From: Benincasa hispida
Lineage: Eukaryota; Streptophyta; Magnoliopsida; Cucurbitales; Cucurbitaceae
Direction of reading: 5' to 3'
NCBI RefSeq assembly: GCF_009727055.1
Contig: NC_052349.1
Location: forward strand, 42,657,364-42,721,363
DNA: 64,000 nucleotides
Position 1 is the first letter of the stretch; each line of letters opens with the position of its first letter. The translations under genes were made by a program, and so were the position numbers. Shown piece after piece: positions 1-12,893 of this stretch. The notes beneath the pieces are model-generated. The model worked only from the letters and a program-made list of their open reading frames with translations. It did no database searches and was not told the origin of the DNA.

Positions 1-275
1 GTTCACCTTGATATTGACCAACTGCACAAAACCCATCCAAAAGGGGACGCTCCTAGGACGCCACAAAGGAGTGCAAGAAGATCTCATGGTACAAACCAAT
101 GAAGGAGATCGCAGGACGTGTTTACACACACCCTTCACCCACTTACTATAAACACTCTCTCATCTACCTTGATATTGACTCATGTAAACACCATCCGAAG
201 GGGGATGCTCCCAGGGCACCACGAGGCCAAGCATGAATCTCATGGTGTAAACATTCAAGGAGAAACGTGAGTGGA
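1..275. repeat. Two tandem leader modules, family A
   Basis: Two diverged modules of about 165 bp start near 3 and 166. Each carries CTTGATATTGAC, a CATCC(G/A)AA(A/G)GGGGA(C/T)GCTCC block and a later ATCTCATGG block. The same pair occurs at 35613-35890 in A2, and a three-copy version occurs in family B at 5185-5640. The function is unknown. Confidence 0.6.
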
Positions 276-2242
276 ATCATTGACATATCATATATATATC
301 TTTCTCCCACTGAGTATTTTATAACCTCGGGTTTAGTTTACTTAGAAAAAACATGGCTAATAATTTTAACTAAGTGACTTTTAAGGTTTGCCCAAGAGTG
401 CCTTTTACCTTAGAAAGTTGAACAACTTTTGATCATCATTCATTAAACTCTTTAATGAAGTCTTTGATCAACTGTTGCATGCTTGTAACTAATCTATCTA
501 ATTCACCTTTCTAGATAGGGGTGTTCCATTTCCGTCAGCTTAAGTACCCCTGCCTAGACAGAACCCACCTTAGACAAAAGGTCTCTTATAAATAGATTTA
601 ATACAAATTTAATCTTTTATGTCAATCAATTTAATCCTATTAAACCACTTTAAAAGATTAAAACTGTGGTTTTTAATCTCATTAAAACCTTGAATTTAGG
701 TCTATCTCAATCCAATTTTAAAACCCTTTTAAAACATGAGTTTGACTAAGTTTGCATGAAACTCTTTCTTATTGATTTTAGTTCTAATTTCCATTATAAC
801 GCTTATAACAAGAAACAACCAAAACCATCCACACAATGTGAAGCTACACATACAAGGCATTCATAACTTTTACAAATAAACCTAAGTGTCATACTCCATG
901 CATTGTTCATTCATTGCTACTTTTATATAACACTTATATAACAAAGCAACGAACCAAGCATACATACTTCCATGCAGCTTTATACTATAACTCTTATAAT
1001 ATAAAGATGATGCATGAATATACTTACTGCATGCATAAATATAACTCTTATATTTCATGATGCATGCGCATGCTATCTTGTAATTTCATCATGCCAATAA
1101 CTATATTATAACACTTATAATATATGATGCATGAATAAAAAATGCATAACCTAATGTGGGTTTTAAATCTATATGTCATACACTATGACATATAAACAAC
1201 AACATCTCATGTATATTAAATAAAATTTGATGAACCGGGATATAGCCTCAAATCCTAAAAAAAAGCTAAGCTAACTATTACAAAGCAAAATGAGTCTCCG
1301 GTTCAAACAGGCGAACTGGGTCTTGAATCGTCCAAGCGAAGAAATCTCCTTGATCGTGTAACAAATCCTTGTGATCGCCTACACAAGAGAGTAAACTCTT
1401 TACTCAATTGTTTAGTGATGCTTCCTGAGTTTAAACAATCGTTTAGCAATGATCATGTACCTTTGACTATGAGATGAAGCATGAAGGCACGTGATCATGC
1501 AGTGTGCATCTTTACCACATAAGCCTTTAGCGATTGACTAAAGGACAACGATGCAGTAAAGCATAATCGTCTAAACGATCGATGAGCAAGCGTCAAGGTA
1601 TCGTATACCGGGTGATCATGGAGTCAGTGATCATGCGATGAGGCATGCTAACTACACGATCTTTTAGTGCGCACGCCTTTTATTAAACGATGAGCATAAA
1701 ATGCTCTCTACGATCATTTACCTCCAGCGTCGACGAGATCGAGCAACCAACGCTATGCGATAGAGTAAATGTTTTACCTCATCGTTTAGCATAGCTAAAC
1801 GATCATTTAATAAATACCACATGATCACACATAACTCTTTTACACGATCATTTAGCCAAATCTCAACGATCGTTTACCTTATGCTACACGATAAGACCAA
1901 CCTTTGGTCTTCTTCTTCGAAGAGAACCACATCTCTATGCTTCGAAACTTCATCACGAACAACTCAACAAACTCAAACACTTTGAATTACAGACTCGATT
2001 GCATGTTAATTATACCCAAAAAACGCAGGGACCTTTACAAATTAACACTTTGTAATCATAAAGAAAGCTTTAAACAAAGGCAACCATCTCCTAAACATTC
2101 ATCAACCCATCCACAAACGCATTTAACTCTTAAATGCAATGCAGAAACTTAAAAAACTCAGCACGGCTGTAAAAGAAGTTCAAAATAAAAATGGTATTTG
2201 GAATATCAGAACAAACCTGGCTTAAAAAAAAATGATACGAAT

Positions 2243-4305
2243 TGAAGGAAATCAAACACAAGGATTTCCATGAGCAGCGGAAGAGATCTTTCCAATTTCC
2301 ATTCTAATTGAATTTAAACATTTATAGTCATAAAACGGAAACTAACAGGGCATGCACAACAAGAAATTACAACATGTTTTAAGATGATACAAGGGATAGA
2401 GGATGCATACCTTTAAAAAAACATTATTCAAGAATCCTTCGATCAATCTCCAAGCATCCAAGAACAACACTCAAACGCAACGAACAAAATCTCCAACAAC
2501 ACGACCACAAACACAACGAATGCAGCCTCCACGAACTCAATCGAGTCTAACTCGATCCACGAACTGAGTGAGGACACCACCACAATGGCTACCTTGGTAT
2601 TCTTAGTGTGAGAATCCAGGAGTTATGGGTTCTGTACGATCATGGCTTGAGGAAAGACTGGAGGACTACGATCAACTAGACGACCGAACAAGTGGGAGAC
2701 AAAACACTATCTATCATTTAGATGATGTGCCCGATCATTTAGTAAATGGCAGCCTATCGCATAGACTTAGCCACTCGATCGTATAGCTACGATCAGCTAA
2801 ATGACTATCGTATAGTCAAAGTTGCACGATCATTTAGTCCTGTCAGCTATCGCTTAGTGAAACTCTTTCACTTCATAGCTTTTCTCGGTGAGTTAATTTT
2901 CGAATGAGGTAACTCTCTAATTTTAGGAAAATAATTTTCCTTTTATCTCACGATTACCATAAAACCACCAATAACCTCCCACTCAATCGGTTATTAGAGA
3001 AAAAGAAATTAATTATCACATAATTAATATATTATAAATAAATATGATAACCACCTTATCATATTATATTTATAACCTATAGTTTTAATATTTCATCTCA
3101 TGAAACATACAAACCATTGTTCTTTTTCTATTTTATGGTACTTAATGTAAATCATATTTACATTAATTCCTCCACTTGATGTATCTTATACATCACACCA
3201 ATTATATCATATATAATTGAATTTCCTCTTGTTAATTTGAACACTTCAAATCAACCCCAAGAATTGATTCTCAACTTGAATTCATTAAGCTACCAAGGGG
3301 ACCTTATGAACCTATAGCTTGAAGCTCGAACGATACGTGAATAACTGACTAAACTCTTTAGTCATGGGATCCACCATCCGTTAACTACCGAGCACTCCAC
3401 TAAAGACCAACAGCTGCACTCTTCTCACTACAGATATATTTTTATGTCCATATCAACCAATCAACAACGCGATAACCCTTCACAGATCGCTCGTAAGTAC
3501 AGTTGGGCCAATTTACCGTTTTGCCCCTATAGTTACATCAAACTCCTTAAGTACCACTGATCCCTCTAATGAACAATAAGTCATAGTCCTACTATGATTG
3601 GGTCCTCTTTTCCAAAGAGAGTATGTGCCACTATGTTCAAGACCCGAAATCAGCCCATAAGAGAGAAATCTATCTACCTACACCTACTCTTGAGAATGAG
3701 TGAATTCTATCTTATGTAACTGAGTTCCCAGGTCCCCAATCAGACAAATCCCCAAAAAGGTAGGCTTGTTGAGTTGGCAATTATGCCACTCTCACCATAC
3801 TAATCACAGGACCGCCCTTAAAAGCAAGAGTTCCCAAAACACTCAGGATTAAGGTCATGTCACCTATGGTCGTTTTAGTGAGATGTAAGTCTCAATCATC
3901 AACAACGTTAGATAAAGAGACTAATCATCTCATGGTCCGGTCTTATACAAACTCTTTGTATAGGACACCCCCGCTTGCATGTCCCCATATGAATGGTCAG
4001 GATCAGACCATCTGCAGTACCTTACAACACTTGCAAACTTCTACAAAGTGGGTCTTATCTGTAGTGTCACTAGGATAAGGTATCCCTCTTTTATCCTTAT
4101 ACTACAGATCTTTTAGGTTACTACTTAAGGCATGATCCACTTGTATATCTCATATACATGCTTAAATTTACATAAAATAACCATGGATCCTTGTTTATTG
4201 GATATGAGTAAATGTAAATAAAATAACTTTTATTTTATTAATAACAATGTGTACAAAGTTTACAAACTACGAGACTTCGGGAGAATTAGGACACCAATTC
4301 CAACA
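2243..4305 (-). repeat. LTR of Copia A1
   Basis: A 2.06-kb LTR. In plus coordinates it begins TGAAGGAAATC and ends CCAACA, giving TG...CA ends. It aligns along its whole length with 37815-39925 and 29405-31398, sharing for example the block around GGATCCACCATCCGTTAACTA (3368-3388) and the end AATTAGGACACCAATTCCAA. A cluster of CGATCRTWTAG motifs lies at 2690-2870. Confidence 0.85.
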
Positions 4306-4640
4306 ACTTTTCCTTCTGTAAGTTGTCTCCAGGAATTAGTTTTTTGAGAGAAAATAAAGATATGATTAGCGGCATCTAAGTCTATTATCCAGGTCTTTTT
4401 ATCGTTTTCCACTAAGCATGTTTTGATAACAAGTAAATCATATATATCTTGTTATTCGATTTTTTAATTCTCATCTATATTGTTCAAAACTTTAAATGAG
4501 TTGGGAGATAGAGGACAGTCCTCTATTCAAACTTGTTTTGAATCATCATTTGCTAGTTATTTGCATGTTGAATTGTTATTATCGTTAATTAAAGCGAAAG
4601 CGGGTATTTTAGAAGATTTCGAAATGCTGAAAATTTAAAC
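4306..4640 (-). pseudogene. Copia protease relic (family B)
   Basis: Minus-strand translation gives CLVENDKKTWIIDLDAANHI followed shortly by SWRQL. This is the start of the Copia retropepsin, which in live elements reads WI(L/I)DSGA(T/S)NH. The catalytic DSGA motif is DLDA here, so the enzyme would be inactive. Upstream the frame is broken by stops. The sequence stops exactly at the A1 LTR, which supports nested insertion. The evidence is motif recognition only. Confidence 0.65.
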
Positions 4641-6540
4641 ATATTTTTATTAGTAAATTGCAACTAAGTCCAAGTCAAGTTTTAGCAAAAAGTAATAATA
4701 TACCCACAATAATTATTTATTTGCAACGATACTATAGTGGGTCAGAATACATGCTACCGAGGGGCAGTAAGATATTTTTTTCACTAAAGCAAGACAATCT
4801 TGACTAAATACTATCTCCAAAATAACTCATATTTTGATAGTCATTTAGCTACCGTTTTTTGTCACTGCTTACTAACACTTTAGTAATTTCGTAAGTGTAA
4901 CCCTCCATTTTCATACCTCAGAGGTTGGCTCCAACGATGCTACTAAATTGGAAAGTCAAGGTCGGAAAACAACCTAAGAAATCCTATCTATTTCTGGAGT
5001 TTGAGTTGTTTTAAATCCCATGTTACAACCCTTTAAGGGGATAGACATCGTTAAACGACTAGCAAGGCCGACTTAAAGATGACAAGCAGGCACAACATAG
5101 GAATCTTGTGGTCCAAACAAACAGAAGAGATTGCAAGACATATTGACACATATCCTTCTCTCACTTACTATGAACTACTTTCTCCATTCACCTTGATCTT
5201 GACCCCATGCAAACACTTTCCGAGTGGAGCAGTCGAGGTTCATAATCGACACAAAGTGTTGTACGGATCTCACGGTGTGAACTTTCTAGGGACATAAGAG
5301 TTGAACTTTATATATCGTATATTTAATTTTACATTGAACAACTTCCCTTCATTCACCTAATCTTGATTCATGCCAACACTTTCCGAATGGAGCAATCAAG
5401 GTTCATAATCGACAAGAAGCAAAGCATGAATCTCGATGTGAACTCTCAAGACGTGAGATTTAAAATCAAAACATCACTTTTGATTTTACTGTGAACAACT
5501 TCCCCTATTCACGTGATCTTGATTCATGCCAATACTTTTTGAATGAAGCAATCAAGTTTCATCATCAACACGAAGTGAAGCATGAATCTCGATGTGAACT
5601 TAGGGACACGAGAGCTAAAAATAATATATCATATACATTATTAATCTCTCAATGAAGTATTTTAATAAACTCCCACTGAAGTATTCTAATAACATATCAT
5701 ATATACTATTAAACTCCCACTTAAGTGACCTATTGTTTGTTTGGATATATTTTTACTCAGGTTTGTTTTGGCTAATTAAACAACCTAAGTCTAAGTATTT
5801 ATCCAAGTATAACATTTATATTTGGGTTTAACCTACGATGTTTAGGTGATAACCCAGTTTTAAAACCTCACACCGCTCACGTTTTACACATAAAATTGGA
5901 AAACAACACCCAATTATTCGGTCATAATCCCCAGGTAGAAGGTGTTCCGTAGACTATCAACTTAAGTACCCCAGCCTTAGACAGGATTATATACCGGTTG
6001 AGTTTGTAACCAAATTTTACAAGATGTTGACCTATTTTAACTATTAAAACAGGTGGTTAACCTACGTGAGCATGCAGCTTATCTTTGTTATGGATTTCAA
6101 ATGTCTAATCTAATTTTATAACAACTTACAAAATTTTAGACATGATAAGCATCCACAACATACATCAAAGGCATTCAATATTTAATATAACGTTTATATT
6201 AAAACATTTTGAAACCCTATACATGCATACTATATATTATAACACTTTATAACATACTTTCAATGCATGTAACATGCTTCCTATGGTGGGATTTTTAATC
6301 TACATGGCCTATTTTATGCACATATAATATTATTAATTATAACATACATAACATGCATAAATAATTAAACATAGATTAATATGGTTTTAGTTTTGTCATT
6401 CTCAAGCAAACAAAAACCTAATAATTACAAAAATCAGCAAAAAAAATCAGCTCCAAAACGCTTCTAGATTGCTCGAACCACCTTGAACCGGACTTGAACC
6501 TCTCGAATTGGACCACCAATGCTAAAAATGGGCAGAACCA
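4641..6540 (-). other. Family B gag relic/leader, no intact gene
   Basis: AT-rich, with no open frame worth calling. Between 5185 and 5640 lie three diverged tandem modules (starts near 5185, 5345 and 5505) sharing CTTGAT(C/T)TTGA...CATGC and CATAATCGACA-type blocks, homologous to the two modules of family A. The rest resembles the family A leader in style (ataacacttataa-type blocks at 6170-6360). Confidence 0.5.
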
Positions 6541-6635
6541 GGAAAAAACTATCGAGTACCATAAAAAATCGAGTATGCCATCAAGCATCAAGTATGCCCT
6601 GAAGCATCGAGTATTTCACTAAATACAATCAAGTT

Positions 6636-9600
6636 GCTCATCGAGTACCATCGAGTATGATATCATGCATCGAGTATTTCACAAAATAACATCAAGTTGT
6701 ATCGAGTACCATCGATTATGGTATCATGTATCAAGTATTTCATAAAATACCATCGAGTATGAGCATCGAGTACCATCGAGTATGATATCATGCATCGAGT
6801 ATTTCACAAAATAACATCAAGTTGTATCGAGTACCATCGATTATGGTATCATGTATCAAGTATTTCATAAAATACCATCGAGTATGAGCATCGAGTACCA
6901 TCGAGTATGATATCATGCATCGAGTATTTCACAAAATAACATCAAGTTGTATCGAGTACCATCGATTATGGTATCATGTATCAAGTATTTCATAAAATAC
7001 CATCGAGTATGAGCATCGAGTACCATCGAGTATGATATCATGCATCGAGTATTTCACAAAATAACATCAAGTTGTATCGAGTACCATCGATTATGGTATC
7101 ATGTATCAAGTATTTCATAAAATACCATCGAGTATGAGCATCGAGTACCATCGAGTATGATATCATGCATCGAGTATTTCACAAAATAACATCAAGTTGT
7201 ATCGAGTACCATCGATTATGGTATCATGTATCAAGTATTTCATAAAATACCATCGAGTATGAGCATCGAGTACCATCGAGTATGATATCATGCATCGAGT
7301 ATTTCACAAAATAACATCAAGTTGTATCGAGTACCATCGATTATGGTATCATGTATCAAGTATTTCATAAAATACCATCGAGTATGAGCATCGAGTACCA
7401 TCGAGTATGATATCATGCATCGAGTATTTCACAAAATAACATCAAGTTGTATCGAGTACCATCGATTATGGTATCATGTATCAAGTATTTCATAAAATAC
7501 CATCGAGTATGAGCATCGAGTACCATCGAGTATGATATCATGCATCGAGTATTTCACAAAATAACATCAAGTTGTATCGAGTACCATCGATTATGGTATC
7601 ATGTATCAAGTATTTCATAAAATACCATCGAGTATGAGCATCGAGTACCATCGAGTATGATATCATGCATCGAGTATTTCACAAAATAACATCAAGTTGT
7701 ATCGAGTACCATCGATTATGGTATCATGTATCAAGTATTTCATAAAATACCATCGAGTATGAGCATCGAGTACCATCGAGTATGATATCATGCATCGAGT
7801 ATTTCACAAAATAACATCAAGTTGTATCGAGTACCATCGATTATGGTATCATGTATCAAGTATTTCATAAAATACCATCGAGTATGAGCATCGAGTACCA
7901 TCGAGTATGATATCATGCATCGAGTATTTCACAAAATAACATCAAGTTGTATCGAGTACCATCGATTATGGTATCATGTATCAAGTATTTCATAAAATAC
8001 CATCGAGTATGAGCATCGAGTACCATCGAGTATGATATCATGCATCGAGTATTTCACAAAATAACATCAAGTTGTATCGAGTACCATCGATTATGGTATC
8101 ATGTATCAAGTATTTCATAAAATACCATCGAGTATGAGCATCGAGTACCATCGAGTATGATATCATGCATCGAGTATTTCACAAAATAACATCAAGTTGT
8201 ATCGAGTACCATCGATTATGGTATCATGTATCAAGTATTTCATAAAATACCATCGAGTATGAGCATCGAGTACCATCGAGTATGATATCATGCATCGAGT
8301 ATTTCACAAAATAACATCAAGTTGTATCGAGTACCATCGATTATGGTATCATGTATCAAGTATTTCATAAAATACCATCGAGTATGAGCATCGAGTACCA
8401 TCGAGTATGATATCATGCATCGAGTATTTCACAAAATAACATCAAGTTGTATCGAGTACCATCGATTATGGTATCATGTATCAAGTATTTCATAAAATAC
8501 CATCGAGTATGAGCATCGAGTACCATCGAGTATGATATCATGCATCGAGTATTTCACAAAATAACATCAAGTTGTATCGAGTACCATCGATTATGGTATC
8601 ATGTATCAAGTATTTCATAAAATACCATCGAGTATGAGCATCGAGTACCATCGAGTATGATATCATGCATCGAGTATTTCACAAAATAACATCAAGTTGT
8701 ATCGAGTACCATCGATTATGGTATCATGTATCAAGTATTTCATAAAATACCATCGAGTATGAGCATCGAGTACCATCGAGTATGATATCATGCATCGAGT
8801 ATTTCACAAAATAACATCAAGTTGTATCGAGTACCATCGATTATGGTATCATGTATCAAGTATTTCATAAAATACCATCGAGTATGAGCATCGAGTACCA
8901 TCGAGTATGATATCATGCATCGAGTATTTCACAAAATAACATCAAGTTGTATCGAGTACCATCGATTATGGTATCATGTATCAAGTATTTCATAAAATAC
9001 CATCGAGTATGAGCATCGAGTACCATCGAGTATGATATCATGCATCGAGTATTTCACAAAATAACATCAAGTTGTATCGAGTACCATCGATTATGGTATC
9101 ATGTATCAAGTATTTCATAAAATACCATCGAGTATGAGCATCGAGTACCATCGAGTATGATATCATGCATCGAGTATTTCACAAAATAACATCAAGTTGT
9201 ATCGAGTACCATCGATTATGGTATCATGTATCAAGTATTTCATAAAATACCATCGAGTATGAGCATCGAGTACCATCGAGTATGATATCATGCATCGAGT
9301 ATTTCACAAAATAACATCAAGTTGTATCGAGTACCATCGATTATGGTATCATGTATCAAGTATTTCATAAAATACCATCGAGTATGAGCATCGAGTACCA
9401 TCGAGTATGATATCATGCATCGAGTATTTCACAAAATAACATCAAGTTGTATCGAGTACCATCGATTATGGTATCATGTATCAAGTATTTCATAAAATAC
9501 CATCGAGTATGAGCATCGAGTACCATCGAGTATGATATCATGCATCGAGTATTTCACAAAATAACATCAAGTTGTATCGAGTACCATCGATTATGGTATC

Positions 9601-12034
9601 ATGTATCAAGTATTTCATAAAATACCATCGAGTATGAGCATCGAGTACCATCGAGTATGATATCATGCATCGAGTATTTCACAAAATAACATCAAGTTGT
9701 ATCGAGTACCATCGATTATGGTATCATGTATCAAGTATTTCATAAAATACCATCGAGTATGAGCATCGAGTACCATCGAGTATGATATCATGCATCGAGT
9801 ATTTCACAAAATAACATCAAGTTGTATCGAGTACCATCGATTATGGTATCATGTATCAAGTATTTCATAAAATACCATCGAGTATGAGCATCGAGTACCA
9901 TCGAGTATGATATCATGCATCGAGTATTTCACAAAATAACATCAAGTTGTATCGAGTACCATCGATTATGGTATCATGTATCAAGTATTTCATAAAATAC
10001 CATCGAGTATGAGCATCGAGTACCATCGAGTATGATATCATGCATCGAGTATTTCACAAAATAACATCAAGTTGTATCGAGTACCATCGATTATGGTATC
10101 ATGTATCAAGTATTTCATAAAATACCATCGAGTATGAGCATCGAGTACCATCGAGTATGATATCATGCATCGAGTATTTCACAAAATAACATCAAGTTGT
10201 ATCGAGTACCATCGATTATGGTATCATGTATCAAGTATTTCATAAAATACCATCGAGTATGAGCATCGAGTACCATCGAGTATGATATCATGCATCGAGT
10301 ATTTCACAAAATAACATCAAGTTGTATCGAGTACCATCGATTATGGTATCATGTATCAAGTATTTCATAAAATACCATCGAGTATGAGCATCGAGTACCA
10401 TCGAGTATGATATCATGCATCGAGTATTTCACAAAATAACATCAAGTTGTATCGAGTACCATCGATTATGGTATCATGTATCAAGTATTTCATAAAATAC
10501 CATCGAGTATGAGCATCGAGTACCATCGAGTATGATATCATGCATCGAGTATTTCACAAAATAACATCAAGTTGTATCGAGTACCATCGATTATGGTATC
10601 ATGTATCAAGTATTTCATAAAATACCATCGAGTATGAGCATCGAGTACCATCGAGTATGATATCATGCATCGAGTATTTCACAAAATAACATCAAGTTGT
10701 ATCGAGTACCATCGATTATGGTATCATGTATCAAGTATTTCATAAAATACCATCGAGTATGAGCATCGAGTACCATCGAGTATGATATCATGCATCGAGT
10801 ATTTCACAAAATAACATCAAGTTGTATCGAGTACCATCGATTATGGTATCATGTATCAAGTATTTCATAAAATACCATCGAGTATGAGCATCGAGTACCA
10901 TCGAGTATGATATCATGCATCGAGTATTTCACAAAATAACATCAAGTTGTATCGAGTACCATCGATTATGGTATCATGTATCAAGTATTTCATAAAATAC
11001 CATCGAGTATGAGCATCGAGTACCATCGAGTATGATATCATGCATCGAGTATTTCACAAAATAACATCAAGTTGTATCGAGTACCATCGATTATGGTATC
11101 ATGTATCAAGTATTTCATAAAATACCATCGAGTATGAGCATCGAGTACCATCGAGTATGATATCATGCATCGAGTATTTCACAAAATAACATCAAGTTGT
11201 ATCGAGTACCATCGATTATGGTATCATGTATCAAGTATTTCATAAAATACCATCGAGTATGAGCATCGAGTACCATCGAGTATGATATCATGCATCGAGT
11301 ATTTCACAAAATAACATCAAGTTGTATCGAGTACCATCGATTATGGTATCATGTATCAAGTATTTCATAAAATACCATCGAGTATGAGCATCGAGTACCA
11401 TCGAGTATGATATCATGCATCGAGTATTTCACAAAATAACATCAAGTTGTATCGAGTACCATCGATTATGGTATCATGTATCAAGTATTTCATAAAATAC
11501 CATCGAGTATGAGCATCGAGTACCATCGAGTATGATATCATGCATCGAGTATTTCACAAAATAACATCAAGTTGTATCGAGTACCATCGATTATGGTATC
11601 ATGTATCAAGTATTTCATAAAATACCATCGAGTATGAGCATCGAGTACCATCGAGTATGATATCATGCATCGAGTATTTCACAAAATAACATCAAGTTGT
11701 ATCGAGTACCATCGATTATGGTATCATGTATCAAGTATTTCATAAAATACCATCGAGTATGAGCATCGAGTACCATCGAGTATGATATCATGCATCGAGT
11801 ATTTCACAAAATAACATCAAGTTGTATCGAGTACCATCGATTATGGTATCATGTATCAAGTATTTCATAAAATACCATCGAGTATGAGCATCGAGTACCA
11901 TCGAGTATGATATCATGCATCGAGTATTTCACAAAATAACATCAAGTTGTATCGAGTACCATCGATTATGGTATCATGTATCAAGTATTTCATAAAATAC
12001 CATCGAGTATGAGCATCGAGTACCATCGAGTATG
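6636..12034. repeat. 125-bp tandem array, 43 units
   Basis: The period is exactly 125 bp. The phase marker GAGCATCGAG occurs at 6761 and again at 12011, which is 42 x 125 bp with no net indel, and one more unit lies to its left. By eye every unit reads the same. Each unit is itself a diverged dimer of about 62 bp (CATCGAGTACCATCGAGTAT... then CGAGTACCATCGATTATGG...), built from a shorter TCGAGTA/CATCGAGTA motif. Degenerate edge units lie at 6540-6635 and 12035-12110. The array sits in the leader of Copia B, about 0.8 kb from the primer-binding site. It has no open reading frame and no spacers. Confidence 0.95.
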
Positions 12035-12893
12035 GCATCGTGCATCAAGTTGTTTCATGAAATATCATCGAGTAAGCCATTGAGTATTCCATCGAGCATC
12101 GAATATATGGGCAGGAAGTTGCGTTTGGAAAAATTCAGTCTTCTGACTATACCACATACTTTTCACGTCCTCTTCCTTCTTCTTCAACTTACATCCTAAT
12201 TTGACAACTCTGAATGGACTCCAATGAAATTACAGAACACTTCAACATTATTAAGCCCATCAAACTAAGAGCCAATTACAAGACTTAATCAACAAAATTG
12301 AAGAGAGAAAACAATGCCAAAAACTCAGCAAAAAACCATATATATTTTCAATACAACTTATGAAAAACACCCACTAAAACTCAAATTAATGTAAATTGAG
12401 ATGCTTAAAGTCAACCGCTCTATACCAATGCGTTCGAGGATGTATGAGCAGTCGAGTACCATCAAGTATGGCATCGTGCATCAAGATGGTTTCCATGAAA
12501 TATCATTCGGATAAGCACATTGAGTATTCGCAAAGTCGACGCAATCGTAATCGCAATTGTATGGCGATGTGGTTTGAAAACATTTCAAGTTATCTGCTCT
12601 CGACCTTCCTTTACTTCTTCTTCATTACTGCCTATTGTAACTCTAATGACTCCAAAATGAAATTACAAACAGCTTTCAACATACATTTAAGGCAACCCAT
12701 CAAAACTAAGACGCCCATTACAATAATCAATATTATAACAAAATTAAAGAGAAAGCAATGCCAAAACTCCAGGAAAAAATCTCCAGAAATATTTTTCATA
12801 CAACTTATGAAAAACACCCACTAAAACTCAAATTAATGTTAATTGAATGCTTAAATCACGCTCTGATACCAATGGTTAGGATGTACTAGCATG
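12021..12893. repeat. 430-bp direct duplication of leader/PBS
   Basis: Copy 1 (about 12021-12450) and copy 2 (about 12451-12893) both start TCGAGTACCATC(A/G)AGTATGG and both run through CACCCACTAAAACTCAAATT to a primer-binding site and the first bases of the LTR. The PBS is damaged in copy 1 (GCTCTATACCA, near 12418) and intact in copy 2. The copies differ by many single-base insertions, especially at 12395-12560. Confidence 0.8.
12860..12871 (-). other. Primer-binding site, tRNA-iMet type
   Basis: The minus strand reads TGGTATCAGAGC, the standard complement of the initiator-Met tRNA 3' end. It lies 1 base inside the LTR boundary at 12873 and fixes both the orientation and the LTR edge. Confidence 0.85.

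Larger units (their letters stand above)
1..4305 (-). mobile_element. Ty1/Copia family A, copy A1 (5' end, cut by window edge)
   Basis: Reading on the minus strand, the 5' LTR lies at 2243-4305 and the leader continues to position 1, so gag-pol would lie outside the window. The leader is collinear with 35613-37800 of copy A2. At the leader/LTR border A2 has a clean iMet primer-binding site, but here it is degraded (about 2220-2242, with an A-run insertion). No coding region is seen. Two roughly 165-bp modules (CTTGATATTGAC...) sit at 1-275, and ACGATCGT-type motifs crowd 1380-1900. The element was inserted into the protease region of family B, because B pol sequence resumes directly at 4306. 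Its other end and the second target-site copy are off-window. Confidence 0.8.

Noticed and set aside
6636..12034. CRISPR-like array
   Set aside because: The units abut with no variable spacers, the period is 125 bp, and the context is a plant retrotransposon. It is a tandem repeat.
12396..12824. 142-residue open frame (plus)
   Set aside because: It spans the noisy joint of a leader duplication, overlaps an antisense frame and has no motif. Chance frame.
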